Shown: positions 6,649 to 14,840, counted from the stretch's first letter. The stretch: 16,479 nucleotides of DNA from Clostridiales bacterium (GCA_012511395.1 JAAZGD010000067.1:1-16479); one strand, 5' to 3'. The notes: generated from the sequence alone by a model not told the origin. Program-made: numbers and translations.

Positions 6649-7317
6649 ATGATTGACAGCAAAGCTATATTGGGAAAATTTATGGGTGAGTTTTCTGACC
6701 TGGAGCGAAGAACGGAAACACTTACTATTAATCTTGTTCTTAACAGGTATTTGGCAAAGGATACTTGGGGATTCAAGGCAGGCCGCCGTTTAACACCTGA
6801 AGATATAGGCAGATTGGCAGCTTCCGGGATTCTTACGGCAGAGGTTTTTGATAAACCCCAGATTGGAATAATCTCTGTGGGAGATGAGCTTGTAAGCATT
6901 GTTGAAAAGGAGAGCCCCGGGAAAATTAGGGATTCAAATTCCTTTTTGCTGGGGGCCCTGTTAGAAGAGCTTGGTTGCGTAAGAGGGAGTACTTATCTTA
7001 TAAGGGATGATGTGGAGATCCTTAAGAACAGCCTTATGGATGCCATACAAAAAAACGATGCCATCGTGTTTACCAAAAGATCATCTGAAGAAGGATTCTT
7101 AGGGGCAAAGGAAGCCGTCAATTTTTTGGGATTGCCGGGGGTGGTGGAAGAGGACAGCGCAAAAGGGATAATAGCAGGTATAATTTACGATCTTAATTGC
7201 GCCTGCTGCACCAGAAAAACGCCTGTATTCATGATTCCCGGAGAAGAGAATGAACTGTTACGCAGCTTTAATGATCTGGTTAAGCCTGCTGTTCTTGCTT
7301 GCTATTTGTCTAAGTAA
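6649..7317 (+). CDS. short, degenerate MoeA-like (MoCF-fold) protein
   Basis: Residues 40-222 follow the C-terminal half of MoeA, the molybdopterin molybdenumtransferase. AGRRLTPEDIGRLAASGI (44-61) matches the linker region, KPQIGIISVGDEL (69-81) and GKIRDSNSFLLGALLEELG (91-109) match the molybdopterin-binding domain, and TPVFMIPG...VKPAVLA matches the end of that domain. It is only 222 aa against about 400 for MoeA and lacks most of domains I and II. The glycine-rich GGxSxG motif is replaced by TKRSSEEG (142-149), and the LPGNPVS motif by IPGEENE (196-202). Molybdenum insertion is therefore unlikely. It may bind a nucleotide or pterin, or play a structural role. AAGGAGAG stands before the ATG. 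The coding frame is intact, so this is not a fresh pseudogene. Confidence 0.8.
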   Translation: MIDSKAILGKFMGEFSDLERRTETLTINLVLNRYLAKDTWGFKAGRRLTPEDIGRLAASGILTAEVFDKPQIGIISVGDELVSIVEKESPGKIRDSNSFLLGALLEELGCVRGSTYLIRDDVEILKNSLMDAIQKNDAIVFTKRSSEEGFLGAKEAVNFLGLPGVVEEDSAKGIIAGIIYDLNCACCTRKTPVFMIPGEENELLRSFNDLVKPAVLACYLSK

Positions 7318-7335
7318 TAGGAAGGGGATGTTCTC

Positions 7336-8265
7336 ATGACGTTTAACGAAGAACCTATGGATTTAGATATGGCTGTAGGCTATTTCGCCTTTAAGTTTAA
7401 CAAAAAAATTACTCTTCTTGCGGCCAATGATTCCTTTTATTCACTTTTTGGGCTGACAAAAGGAAAGGATGGACAGAAGACTTTCTCCGCATTTCAAAAC
7501 ATGATAGGTGAAGAGGAGAAGGAACGTTTAATAGCGGAAATCAGTGAAAATATTGAACGGAATAAAAGGAACTTTGAGCTTACAATGTCCATGGAAAGGG
7601 GAAAAGGCAATGTTAAGACCTACGTATCAAAATGCCACATGGATAAAGAAAGCGGAAAGATGACAGGGCTCGTTATCGATATTACTGAAACTCATGAGCA
7701 CAAAATGGGGCTTCAGAGGGAAGCCATTGAAGAAACCAAGGAAACATTTTTAAAGCTGGCATGCAGGGATGAGCTTTCCGGACTTCTCAACAGAAGAGGA
7801 ATCATCAAGGAATTTACAAACACCATGGAAAAGCAAAGCGAAAAAAGTCATGGGTTTTTGCTTGTGGATATAGATGATTTTAAAAGGATAAATGAAGAGC
7901 ACGGACATGTCTATGGAGATGAGGTATTGACAAATTTCGCTTTTAACATTATGTCATCGGCATCAAGGGATAATGTTGCGGGAAGGCTGGGCGGAGATGA
8001 ATTTGTAGTGCTTTTAAAGGATATTGACAGCAAAAATGAAGCGGAGAAACAGGCAACAGACTTGCTTTTCAAATTGGCAACTCCAATCGAAGGGGGCAGA
8101 GAATTGACAGCCAGTATAGGAATAAGCATTTATCCTGATGACGGAAAAGATTTTTCAGAGCTTTACAAAAAGGCCGACAAAGCATTGTTTAAGGCAAAAG
8201 GGGAAGGAAAGAACAGGTATGTATTTTATTCCGATGATATTGACGACCATCCCTATTTAAATTAA
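7336..8265 (+). CDS. PAS-GGDEF diguanylate cyclase
   Basis: It probably makes cyclic di-GMP from two GTP. The 309-aa protein has a PAS-like sensor region (about residues 12-120), a short linker helix and a complete GGDEF domain (about 142-298). The domain contains DELSGLLNRRG, the DIDDFKRINEEHG metal/substrate motif, GGDEF itself at 219-223 and ASIGISIYPDDG. There are no membrane segments, so it senses in the cytoplasm. The position of the inhibitory I-site RxxD reads SRDN (210-213), so product feedback through the classic site is probably absent. A GGAAGGGG site precedes the ATG. The EAL gene begins 3 nt after the stop, which suggests tight coupling of synthesis and breakdown. Confidence 0.92.
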   Translation: MTFNEEPMDLDMAVGYFAFKFNKKITLLAANDSFYSLFGLTKGKDGQKTFSAFQNMIGEEEKERLIAEISENIERNKRNFELTMSMERGKGNVKTYVSKCHMDKESGKMTGLVIDITETHEHKMGLQREAIEETKETFLKLACRDELSGLLNRRGIIKEFTNTMEKQSEKSHGFLLVDIDDFKRINEEHGHVYGDEVLTNFAFNIMSSASRDNVAGRLGGDEFVVLLKDIDSKNEAEKQATDLLFKLATPIEGGRELTASIGISIYPDDGKDFSELYKKADKALFKAKGEGKNRYVFYSDDIDDHPYLN

Positions 8266-8268
8266 TCC

Positions 8269-11200
8269 TTGGAAACAGTGGACAGAACAGATAACATGGA
8301 TCTCATTCTTTCTAAAAAGATGATGAAGGCCTTTGTGGATACGGCCCCCGGAGGTATAGGAATATATGAGTATGCAAATAAGAAAATCATAACAAGATAT
8401 ATTAATGATGAATTTCTGAATATCATGGGGATTTCCAGATCAAATTACGAAATGCTTTACGGGGACGATTTCAGGAAAACCATAGACGATGAATCCTGGA
8501 AGGCGTTGGATGAAGCTTCAGACAAAACAAGAGCCGATTTGGACGGCCCTCCCTCGGAGTGTGAATTCAAGCTGTCCTTTTCGTTGGCTGAAAAACCTGT
8601 TTGGCTCTTTGGCCGCATTAAGTATATACCTTACATAGGAGGGCGTGTACTGTTTCTTGTTATGAGTCAGGATATTTCAAAGCAGAAAGAAGCGGCTGAG
8701 TTCAGTTTAGGTATGGAGAAAACATATTTACGGGCTCTTAAGAAGGCGGGTATAAGCACGTGGACTTATGATTTCAATGAAAAGGTTTTGGTAAACCAAG
8801 AAGGAAAAGTCTTCCATGAAATTGAAGAGATGTTTGAATCGGGCTATGTACATAAGGATGTAAGCGATACTCTTTTCAAGATTTACAATGAATTGAAAAT
8901 GGGAGCGCCGGAGGGAGAAGCCATAATAAGGGGTAGGGTGTTTGGCAGAACATATGAATGGTTTAAAGTCTCTTTTAAAACAGTATTTGCAGAAGATAAG
9001 AGACCCTTGTGGGCTCTTGGTATAATTGAGCAGCTTCCTTTGGGTTATGGCTCAAAAAACAGATTTGCCCTTGAAGAATGGGTGCTCACGCATTTGGGCG
9101 GAAAGGGTATGAAATGTGTTAAGTGTAACCTTTCCCGGAACATGATTGATAAATGCAAAAATTTTATGTTATGTAAAAACCAGGTGACCTATGACAGCTT
9201 CCGGGAGTCTTTAAAGGCTGTTGTTTATGATGAAAAGGACTCAGGGTTTTACGATGAAACGGAACGACTGAGGTTGATGGACAGCTTTGCTTCAGGGATA
9301 GACCATAAAAGATATGTTATTCTTGTTTCAGAGAGCGGCGGTAAATTGAACTGGGTGACTGCTTTTGTCAGGCTGGTGATGCATCCCGAAACAGGGGATA
9401 TTTATTGCTATATGTACTTAAAGGACGATGATTTAAGAATAAAAAGAGAGCTCGAGGTTCAGGAGCCTATAGACAGGGACTTTATAACAACTCTTTATAC
9501 TGAAGAGTTTATGAGAAAGTTCTTGAAGAAAACTCAAGGCAAGGATTCTTCATCAAGAGGAATATTAATTGTTGATTTATTAAATGTTTCCTATGAGAAG
9601 ATTTCTTTAGGAGAAGGAAGAATGGCAGAGCTGCTGTCAAGGTGGGGCCAGGACTTGCGGTTGCTGTTACCCTCAAAGTACTTGGCTTGTGTAAAACAGG
9701 GCTACCGGTTTTTAATTGCAGTTAAAAGTAAATCAGACAGTGAATTTGTAAAGGAAGTTAAAGAAGTTTTTGATGTGTTTAAAACGCTGGTGAGATTTAA
9801 GGACCCTGAAGGAAACTTTTCCTTTGCAGGTGGTGCAGCTCTCAGTGAAGCGGAGGGTACTTATCAGGATACTTATGAAAGGGCATTGGAGGCAACGGAA
9901 AAGTCGGCCGGTGAAGGCAACTGGAAGCTTAACTTCTACGAAACGGAAGGTGAAAGAAGAGCTGTCGTCTTTGCCACAGGAGGTGAAGAAATCCTCGAGA
10001 TTCTTAAAGGGCAAATTGAAATGGAAGGAGTCGTGTTAGAGGAGGGGAAAAACAGCGGCAGTATAGATGATGAGTTTGAGGAACAATATGACGGAATAAA
10101 GAGCAGACTGGATTATCTAAACAGAGTAGAAGCATTGAGGAGAGAAAGCCTTAAATCCTTGGGAGTTCTGGCGGTGGGGATAAATATACTGCCTAACATA
10201 GGAGCCTTAAAGAGCATAAGGGAGATAGACGAGGTCTTTAAAGAAATAGTGAGGCTCATTGCAGAGGAGTTAAAGGGAGGAGAAATCTTTAGGGTAATCG
10301 ATTCGGAAATAGTGGCAATATTCATGGATTATCAGGAAGAATACTTCCTCACCGTCTCAAGAGCGCTTGAGATAGTATTAAGAGAAAAATTCCCGGGAAG
10401 AACAAGCATAGGATATTGCTGGGCAGGAGATTCTGTGGATGTGAATAAGCTGCTTGTCCACTGTCAGGAGCTTAAGAGAGCCAACCATCTTAAGTACAGG
10501 GAAAGCGTACTTCATAGAACGGGAGAATACCATGATACACTGCTTTCAAATCTCGTTGAAGATTTGGAAAAAGAGAAGTATCAAGCCTTTTATCAGCCTG
10601 TTATAAGTCTGGAAAATAACAAGGTATGGGGCATGGAAGCTCTGGCAAGGGGCATTAACGAGAAAGGCGATATTGTTCTTCCTTCTATGTTTGTGGCTAA
10701 TTTTGAAGAGATAGGGATAATAAGGTATCTTGATATACATATATTGGAGGAATCGTTGAAGGCTCTTAAAAGGTTTAACAAAGAAGGCTTTACGGATTTA
10801 AGAGTATCGGTGAATTATTCCAGGGAAACCATGTTGGAGCGTGGCATTGTGGAAAGAACTCTGGACCTTATTGATAAGTATGGTGTTGACAGAAAAGATA
10901 TTCAGATAGAGATAACAGAGAGAATGGGGGATCTGGAAGAATCAACAATAGCAAGGGTGGCAGGGGAATTTAAGGAAAGCGGATTGTTTATTGCTCTTGA
11001 TGATTTCGGATATGAGTACTCCAATTTTTCCATCTTCAGCAAGCTGGATGTTGCTATAGTGAAGATCGACAGAAGCTTGATTGAACAGATTGGCAGAAAC
11101 AGGAACAGCGAGATTATTATAAAAGCAATTATTGATATGTGTAAGGAAATGAATATTACATCCCTTGGAGAAGGTGTTTCCTCTTTAAGGCAATTGAAGT

Positions 11201-11301
11201 TCTTAAAAGAGGCGGGATGTCAGCTTGCGCAGGGGTTCTATTACAGCAAAGCTTTGGAAAGGGAAAAGTTTAGGGAAAGGTATCTGCTTGGAAATGAGTA
11301 A
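8269..11301 (+). CDS. PAS / degenerate GGDEF / EAL c-di-GMP phosphodiesterase
   Basis: This 1010-aa soluble protein has PAS-like sensor regions (about 18-140, 150-255 and 305-395). Between the second and third is a cysteine cluster (C283, C286, C296, C302). Two GGDEF-like domains without catalytic motifs follow (about 403-558 and 610-750), then an EAL domain (about 768-1000). The EAL residues are present: E790 (in EAL), N849, E881/E884, D911-D912, K932, E968 and Q988, so it should hydrolyse c-di-GMP. Loop 6 is altered (DDFGYEYSN instead of DDFGTGYSS), which may lower activity. The GGDEF signature is QGYRF in the first domain and IDSEI in the second. The start is uncertain: TTG at 8269 has no clear ribosome site; GTG at 8278 and ATG at 8296 are alternatives. 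Confidence 0.88.
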   Translation: METVDRTDNMDLILSKKMMKAFVDTAPGGIGIYEYANKKIITRYINDEFLNIMGISRSNYEMLYGDDFRKTIDDESWKALDEASDKTRADLDGPPSECEFKLSFSLAEKPVWLFGRIKYIPYIGGRVLFLVMSQDISKQKEAAEFSLGMEKTYLRALKKAGISTWTYDFNEKVLVNQEGKVFHEIEEMFESGYVHKDVSDTLFKIYNELKMGAPEGEAIIRGRVFGRTYEWFKVSFKTVFAEDKRPLWALGIIEQLPLGYGSKNRFALEEWVLTHLGGKGMKCVKCNLSRNMIDKCKNFMLCKNQVTYDSFRESLKAVVYDEKDSGFYDETERLRLMDSFASGIDHKRYVILVSESGGKLNWVTAFVRLVMHPETGDIYCYMYLKDDDLRIKRELEVQEPIDRDFITTLYTEEFMRKFLKKTQGKDSSSRGILIVDLLNVSYEKISLGEGRMAELLSRWGQDLRLLLPSKYLACVKQGYRFLIAVKSKSDSEFVKEVKEVFDVFKTLVRFKDPEGNFSFAGGAALSEAEGTYQDTYERALEATEKSAGEGNWKLNFYETEGERRAVVFATGGEEILEILKGQIEMEGVVLEEGKNSGSIDDEFEEQYDGIKSRLDYLNRVEALRRESLKSLGVLAVGINILPNIGALKSIREIDEVFKEIVRLIAEELKGGEIFRVIDSEIVAIFMDYQEEYFLTVSRALEIVLREKFPGRTSIGYCWAGDSVDVNKLLVHCQELKRANHLKYRESVLHRTGEYHDTLLSNLVEDLEKEKYQAFYQPVISLENNKVWGMEALARGINEKGDIVLPSMFVANFEEIGIIRYLDIHILEESLKALKRFNKEGFTDLRVSVNYSRETMLERGIVERTLDLIDKYGVDRKDIQIEITERMGDLEESTIARVAGEFKESGLFIALDDFGYEYSNFSIFSKLDVAIVKIDRSLIEQIGRNRNSEIIIKAIIDMCKEMNITSLGEGVSSLRQLKFLKEAGCQLAQGFYYSKALEREKFRERYLLGNE

Positions 11302-12205
11302 GGTATTTGTGGGGGTAGACAGAGGGGGGACCTATAGAGTTTATCTTACTATTTCCACCGATTTGGCAGAGGAAGCAAGAAGGATTCATAACACGACTCC
11401 CCTTGCCACGGCAGCCTTAGGAAGAGTGATTACAGCAACAGGACTTATGGGTCTTATGCTGAAGGAAGAAAAAGACAAGCTCACTGTAATCTTTAAAGGT
11501 GACGGCCCTTTGGAACAGATAATAGCAGCTGCAAACGGCAAGGGCCAGGTAAAGGGTTATGTGAACAATCCTTCTGCTCATCTTCCGTTAAAAGGACCTG
11601 GAAAGCTGGATGTAGGAAAGGGTATAGGCAAAGGAGAGCTTACAGTTATAAAGGATATAGGTTTGAAGGAACCTCAGCAAGGTAAAATTGCTCTTGTTTC
11701 TGGAGAGATTGCAGAGGACCTGACATTATATTATTACGTTTCAGAGCAACAGAATACATCTGTGGCTTTAGGGGTAATGATAGATGTGGACTTAAAGGTG
11801 AAACATGCTGGGGGCATGATTCTTCAGATGCTCCCCGGGGGTGAAAGGACAGAAGCAGTTATACATCTTGAAAAAATACTGGCAGATCTGCCTCCCCTCA
11901 CATCTTTGATTGAAGAAATTCCGGAGAACTTAAGTGAAGATGAAAGATTGGAGGCTCTAAGTAAAAGAATCTTTTCTTCAATGCCTGTAGAGTTTGAATT
12001 AAGAAAGATTGCTGAAGGGGAGATCACATGGAAATGTGACTGTAGCAGAAAGCGCCTTGAAAAGGTGGTGGCAGCATTGGGTGAAGAGGAGCTTTCCGAC
12101 ATAATAGAAAAGGATGGGAAGGCAGAAATTCTATGTAACTTCTGCAATGAAAAATATGAATTTACAAAAGAAGAACTGCTTTCAATTTATGAGAGCATAA
12201 AATAA
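11294..12205 (+). CDS. hslO: redox-regulated chaperone Hsp33
   Basis: Hsp33 is a holdase chaperone that becomes active when oxidants release its zinc. The 303-aa protein has the N-terminal substrate-binding/dimer domain, including TTPLATAALGR (about 34-44), GDGPL (69-73) and GYVNNP (88-93). The zinc redox switch at the C-terminus is complete: C248-x-C250 and C281-x2-C284, spaced about 30 residues apart. Length is normal. I chose the ATG at 11294, where the protein reads MSKVFVGVDRGGTYRVY; it overlaps the end of the EAL gene by 8 nt. No strong ribosome site is visible, so translation is probably coupled to the upstream gene. Confidence 0.95.
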   Translation: MSKVFVGVDRGGTYRVYLTISTDLAEEARRIHNTTPLATAALGRVITATGLMGLMLKEEKDKLTVIFKGDGPLEQIIAAANGKGQVKGYVNNPSAHLPLKGPGKLDVGKGIGKGELTVIKDIGLKEPQQGKIALVSGEIAEDLTLYYYVSEQQNTSVALGVMIDVDLKVKHAGGMILQMLPGGERTEAVIHLEKILADLPPLTSLIEEIPENLSEDERLEALSKRIFSSMPVEFELRKIAEGEITWKCDCSRKRLEKVVAALGEEELSDIIEKDGKAEILCNFCNEKYEFTKEELLSIYESIK

Positions 12206-12206
12206 T

Positions 12207-12605
12207 ATGAAAAAGGATACTGTAGTAATTGAAGCACTTCAAATGACAAAGGCTGATTTATTGCTGGCTGTTTCGTTTCTGTTAGCCGGCATTATTTGTT
12301 TTGTGGGGATAATATATTTTAATTCTCTGCCGGCAGGCCAGGTTCAGGTAAAGGTGGAAGGGAAGGTAGTAGGGATATACAGCCTGGAAAAGGATAGAAA
12401 AATAGAACTTGATTACAAGGGAGAGAACTCTGTTGTAATAAAGGACGGTAAGGTTAAGATGGTTTATGCCAATTGTCCCGATCAGTATTGTGTCAAGCAT
12501 AGAGAGATTTCAAGAAATGGGGAATCTATTATATGTTTGCCAAACCAGGTGGTAGTAAGCGTTACAGGAGGGGAAGAACAGGATGCAGACGGCGTCACCA
12601 ACTAG
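12207..12605 (+). CDS. NusG domain II-containing membrane protein (EetA-like)
   Basis: The 132-aa protein has one membrane segment (about residues 17-38) followed by a NusG-II-type beta domain facing outward. The domain has VKVEGKVVGIYSLEKDRKIEL and a conserved cysteine motif, NCPDQYCVKHREI, with C90, C95 and C110. Proteins of this shape are usually encoded next to a Gx-transporter-family protein, as here. As I recall it, the same pair is named EetA/EetB in flavin-based extracellular electron transfer loci of Listeria and lactobacilli. That role is inferred by family and neighbour only; no FMN-binding lipoprotein or Ndh2 is in this window. It starts 1 nt after the Hsp33 stop and overlaps the next gene by 23 nt. 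Confidence 0.82.
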   Translation: MKKDTVVIEALQMTKADLLLAVSFLLAGIICFVGIIYFNSLPAGQVQVKVEGKVVGIYSLEKDRKIELDYKGENSVVIKDGKVKMVYANCPDQYCVKHREISRNGESIICLPNQVVVSVTGGEEQDADGVTN

Positions 12606-13086
12606 AAAAGTGGCTTTATCAGGCGTGCTTGTAAGTCTGGCTGCCATATTTTCCTATGTGGAAACCCTGGTGCCTTTAGGGTTTGGTGTGCCGGGTATAA
12701 AGCTGGGGCTTGCCAATGTTGTAGTGGTTTTTGCATTGTACAGCATGGGAGTAAGATATGCCCTTACTATTAATGTGGTCAGGATAATAGTGGTGGCATC
12801 TCTTTTCGGAAGTCCTGTGATAATGCTTTACAGCCTTTCGGGGGCTTTATTAAGCCTTCTTGTTATGGTGATTCTTTATTATACAAATAAGTTTAGCATG
12901 GTAGGTGTCAGCATGGCAGGCGGCGTATTTCATAATATAGGTCAGCTCCTTGTGGCTGCTGCCGTTGTAGAAACATTTCAGATTCTTTATTATTTCCCCG
13001 TTCTTCTTGTGGCGGGCATGATTACAGGCATAATAATCGGGATAATCGTTACACGAGTATCCCGACTTGTGACAATTAAGATATAA
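12583..13086 (+). CDS. Gx transporter family membrane protein (EetB-like)
   Basis: The 167-aa protein is almost entirely hydrophobic, with about five or six membrane segments. It fits the family annotated as Gx transporter or, misleadingly, heptaprenyl diphosphate synthase component I. Recognisable parts are SYVETLVPLGFGVPGIKLGLANVV (about 25-47) and GGVFHNIGQLLVAA (about 108-121). The family has an ECF S-component-like fold. AGGAGGGG stands about 9 nt before the ATG, which lies inside the upstream gene. It is the last gene of the operon and converges on the ECF S-component gene with 6 nt between stops. An EetB role in electron transfer or quinone/isoprenoid handling is an inference. Confidence 0.82.
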   Translation: MQTASPTRKVALSGVLVSLAAIFSYVETLVPLGFGVPGIKLGLANVVVVFALYSMGVRYALTINVVRIIVVASLFGSPVIMLYSLSGALLSLLVMVILYYTNKFSMVGVSMAGGVFHNIGQLLVAAAVVETFQILYYFPVLLVAGMITGIIIGIIVTRVSRLVTIKI

Positions 13087-13092
13087 AGGATT

Positions 13093-13605
13093 CTATGGCT
13101 TTATAAGCTTCGATTTAAGCAGGGCTTTGTACAGTATGATGGCGAGAATTATTCCCACTGCAAACTGCCCGATGTTCCATGGAACTCCAATCCAGGGAGT
13201 TATCCAGCTTCCGTACATCACACCTTCAGCGATAAAATAACCTATCACCATAAAGATGCCGGAAGGAATCATGGAGATCAGAGCTTTCGTTATTAGAGAT
13301 GAGCTCGTGTATTTTAAAATCATGCCATAGATTAAGGCTGCTATCAGGGCCATGATGCCTTTAATGAAAAAGGTCCATGGGGCCCACATGGCAAAACCGC
13401 TTAATATATCTCCTAATGTGGAGCCAAAGGCTGAAGCGATAACAGCATACCTTGTGCCTAAAAGGAATACGCTTAAGAAAATCATAGCGTCTCCTAAATG
13501 AACGTAGCCCGTTGTAAGGGGTATAGGGATTTTAATAAACATGGTACATACTACAATGAGCCCCATCATCAGGCTTGTTGCCACAATTCTTTGAGTGCCT
13601 TTCAA
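13093..13605 (-). CDS. ECF transporter S component
   Basis: This small integral membrane protein (170 aa from the chosen start) has five or six membrane segments. The signature TGYVHLGDAMIFLSVFLLG, then STLGDILSGFAMWAPWTFFIKG, is typical of the substrate-capture subunit of energy-coupling-factor vitamin transporters of the ECF-ribofla_trS/DUF1393 type. The substrate cannot be read from sequence; flavin or a related cofactor is possible given neighbours that use flavin. I preferred the TTG at 13605 because AAGAAGGTGA lies 5-8 nt before it. The GTG at 13614 is in frame but has its purine tract immediately adjacent. The ATPase and T subunits are not in this window. Confidence 0.85.
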   Translation of the reverse strand: MKGTQRIVATSLMMGLIVVCTMFIKIPIPLTTGYVHLGDAMIFLSVFLLGTRYAVIASAFGSTLGDILSGFAMWAPWTFFIKGIMALIAALIYGMILKYTSSSLITKALISMIPSGIFMVIGYFIAEGVMYGSWITPWIGVPWNIGQFAVGIILAIILYKALLKSKLIKP

Positions 13606-13647
13606 TGAATTCACCTTCTTTGTATATTAAATCAGAAATATTGTGTA

Positions 13648-14307
13648 CTATTTTACAAAGGTGTAGATCTCTTCAAGAGATTTTCTGCCCGGACTTTTTG
13701 CTCCTTCCTCAGGGACTCCCAAAGGTACCATGGCACACATATAGTAGTCATCTTTGCAAAACACCTCTTCCTCCTTTAGAATGTTTTGGATAAGGGCGCC
13801 TGCATAATTTGCGCTTGTCATGTAGCAAGTGCCGTATCCCAACTCCACGGCTTTAAGGGAAAGAATGGTGACGGCAGCACCTATGGATTGCATGCCGGGG
13901 TTCTTTCTGCCCTTTAAGTCATCTGTCAGGCTTTCATCAGCTCCAAGGAACTTTAATTCCAAATAGCCTGAGGGTGTATAATCGGTGGCAAATACTATAA
14001 TAAGGACAGGGGCGTCGGCTGCAAAAAGTGTGAAGTTCCTTGCGAACTTCAGGAATCTTTCGGCTTTTTCCTCGTCTACTAAAGCCATTCTGTTCACTAT
14101 TTCTTCGTTTTTCACTCTTACTGCTTCTCTTATTTTTTCTTTAAGCTCTTTGTTTTTTATAGCAACAAAATGCCAGTTCTGGATGTTCTTCCCCGAAGGA
14201 GCCTTGGAGGCTGCCTCAATAATGGTTTTAATATCCTCTTCCGGCACATCTATGTCTTTAAACTTCCTTATACTCTGCCTTTTTACTATGGTATCCGTAA
14301 GTTCCAT
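13648..14307 (-). CDS. nitroreductase family protein
   Basis: The 219-aa protein belongs to the FMN-dependent NAD(P)H oxidoreductase fold. RQSIRKF (10-16) is the usual N-terminal FMN phosphate-binding motif, KAPSGKNIQNWHF (35-47) is the next flavin-contact segment, and SIGAAVTILSLKAVELGYGTCY is the core helix. PLGVP...SPGRKSLEEI is the normal C-terminus. No signal peptide or extra ferredoxin domain is present. The true substrate is unknown. GGAGGGAG lies before the ATG, and the ATG overlaps the stop of the HD gene by 1 nt (TAATG), so the two are translationally coupled. Confidence 0.93.
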   Translation of the reverse strand: MELTDTIVKRQSIRKFKDIDVPEEDIKTIIEAASKAPSGKNIQNWHFVAIKNKELKEKIREAVRVKNEEIVNRMALVDEEKAERFLKFARNFTLFAADAPVLIIVFATDYTPSGYLELKFLGADESLTDDLKGRKNPGMQSIGAAVTILSLKAVELGYGTCYMTSANYAGALIQNILKEEEVFCKDDYYMCAMVPLGVPEEGAKSPGRKSLEEIYTFVK

Positions 14308-14840
14308 TATTCTCCCTCCAAAATGATTTCTTCAATGGTTTTACCCACCTTTTCCTCGATTTTTTTTAAGACGATCTTTAGCTCCGCTTTTTTATTTCTA
14401 ATTATTCTTATGGCTTCTATATTATCCTTCGACTTTTCAAGGACATAAGCCATCCGTTCTTCAAGCCCTACAAAGCAGTCTTCCAAGACCAGCCTGTCTG
14501 CAATGCAGACTATATCAAGCTCAGTAAAATCCTCACAGGATGAGGAAGGGTTATGTCTCATATGCTCTCTCACAATAGCTGCCTCATCAAGATAACCAAG
14601 TTTTACTAATAATTCATAGCCTCTCTCTGCGTGATCGGGTTTGGCCCTGCTTATATCATGAAGGAGGCAGGAGTTTCTCAGAAGGACGAGGTCGAGATCA
14701 AAACCTTCTTTAATAAGTGCCTTGGCAATTAAAACCGCCACATTGGAAACACACCTGCAATGGCATATTACATGGACAGGTGTATTCTCGGCTTTACAGA
14801 TTTTCTCGTAGCTTTCCTGTGATAAGGATTCTCTTTTCAT
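14307..14840 (-). CDS. HD-domain phosphohydrolase-like protein
   Basis: The 177-aa protein carries the complete HD metal set: H27 (in HCRCVSN), H61-D62 (in LLHDISR) and D115 (in IADRL). A metal-dependent phosphohydrolase is therefore expected. Its substrate is unknown. I recall similar small HD proteins fused to, or beside, molybdenum-cofactor nucleotidyltransferases, but there is none here. The frame is open further upstream to 14885. I chose the ATG at 14838-14840 because a TATAAT -10 box (14847-14852) ends only 6 nt before it, which would put the mRNA start at or next to this codon. None of the possible starts has a Shine-Dalgarno. Confidence 0.85.
   Translation of the reverse strand: MKRESLSQESYEKICKAENTPVHVICHCRCVSNVAVLIAKALIKEGFDLDLVLLRNSCLLHDISRAKPDHAERGYELLVKLGYLDEAAIVREHMRHNPSSSCEDFTELDIVCIADRLVLEDCFVGLEERMAYVLEKSKDNIEAIRIIRNKKAELKIVLKKIEEKVGKTIEEIILEGE

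Noticed and set aside
8040..8300. Frameshift joining the GGDEF and EAL genes into one protein
   Set aside because: The GGDEF domain is complete and the next gene begins with its own PAS domain, so these are two normal neighbours.
11225..11293. Longer Hsp33 reading frame starting inside the EAL gene
   Set aside because: The extra 23 residues do not fit Hsp33, whose N-terminus aligns from the ATG at 11294.
13615..13647. Promoter for the ECF S-component gene
   Set aside because: AT-rich with a TAATAT, but no -35 at acceptable spacing; too weak to list.
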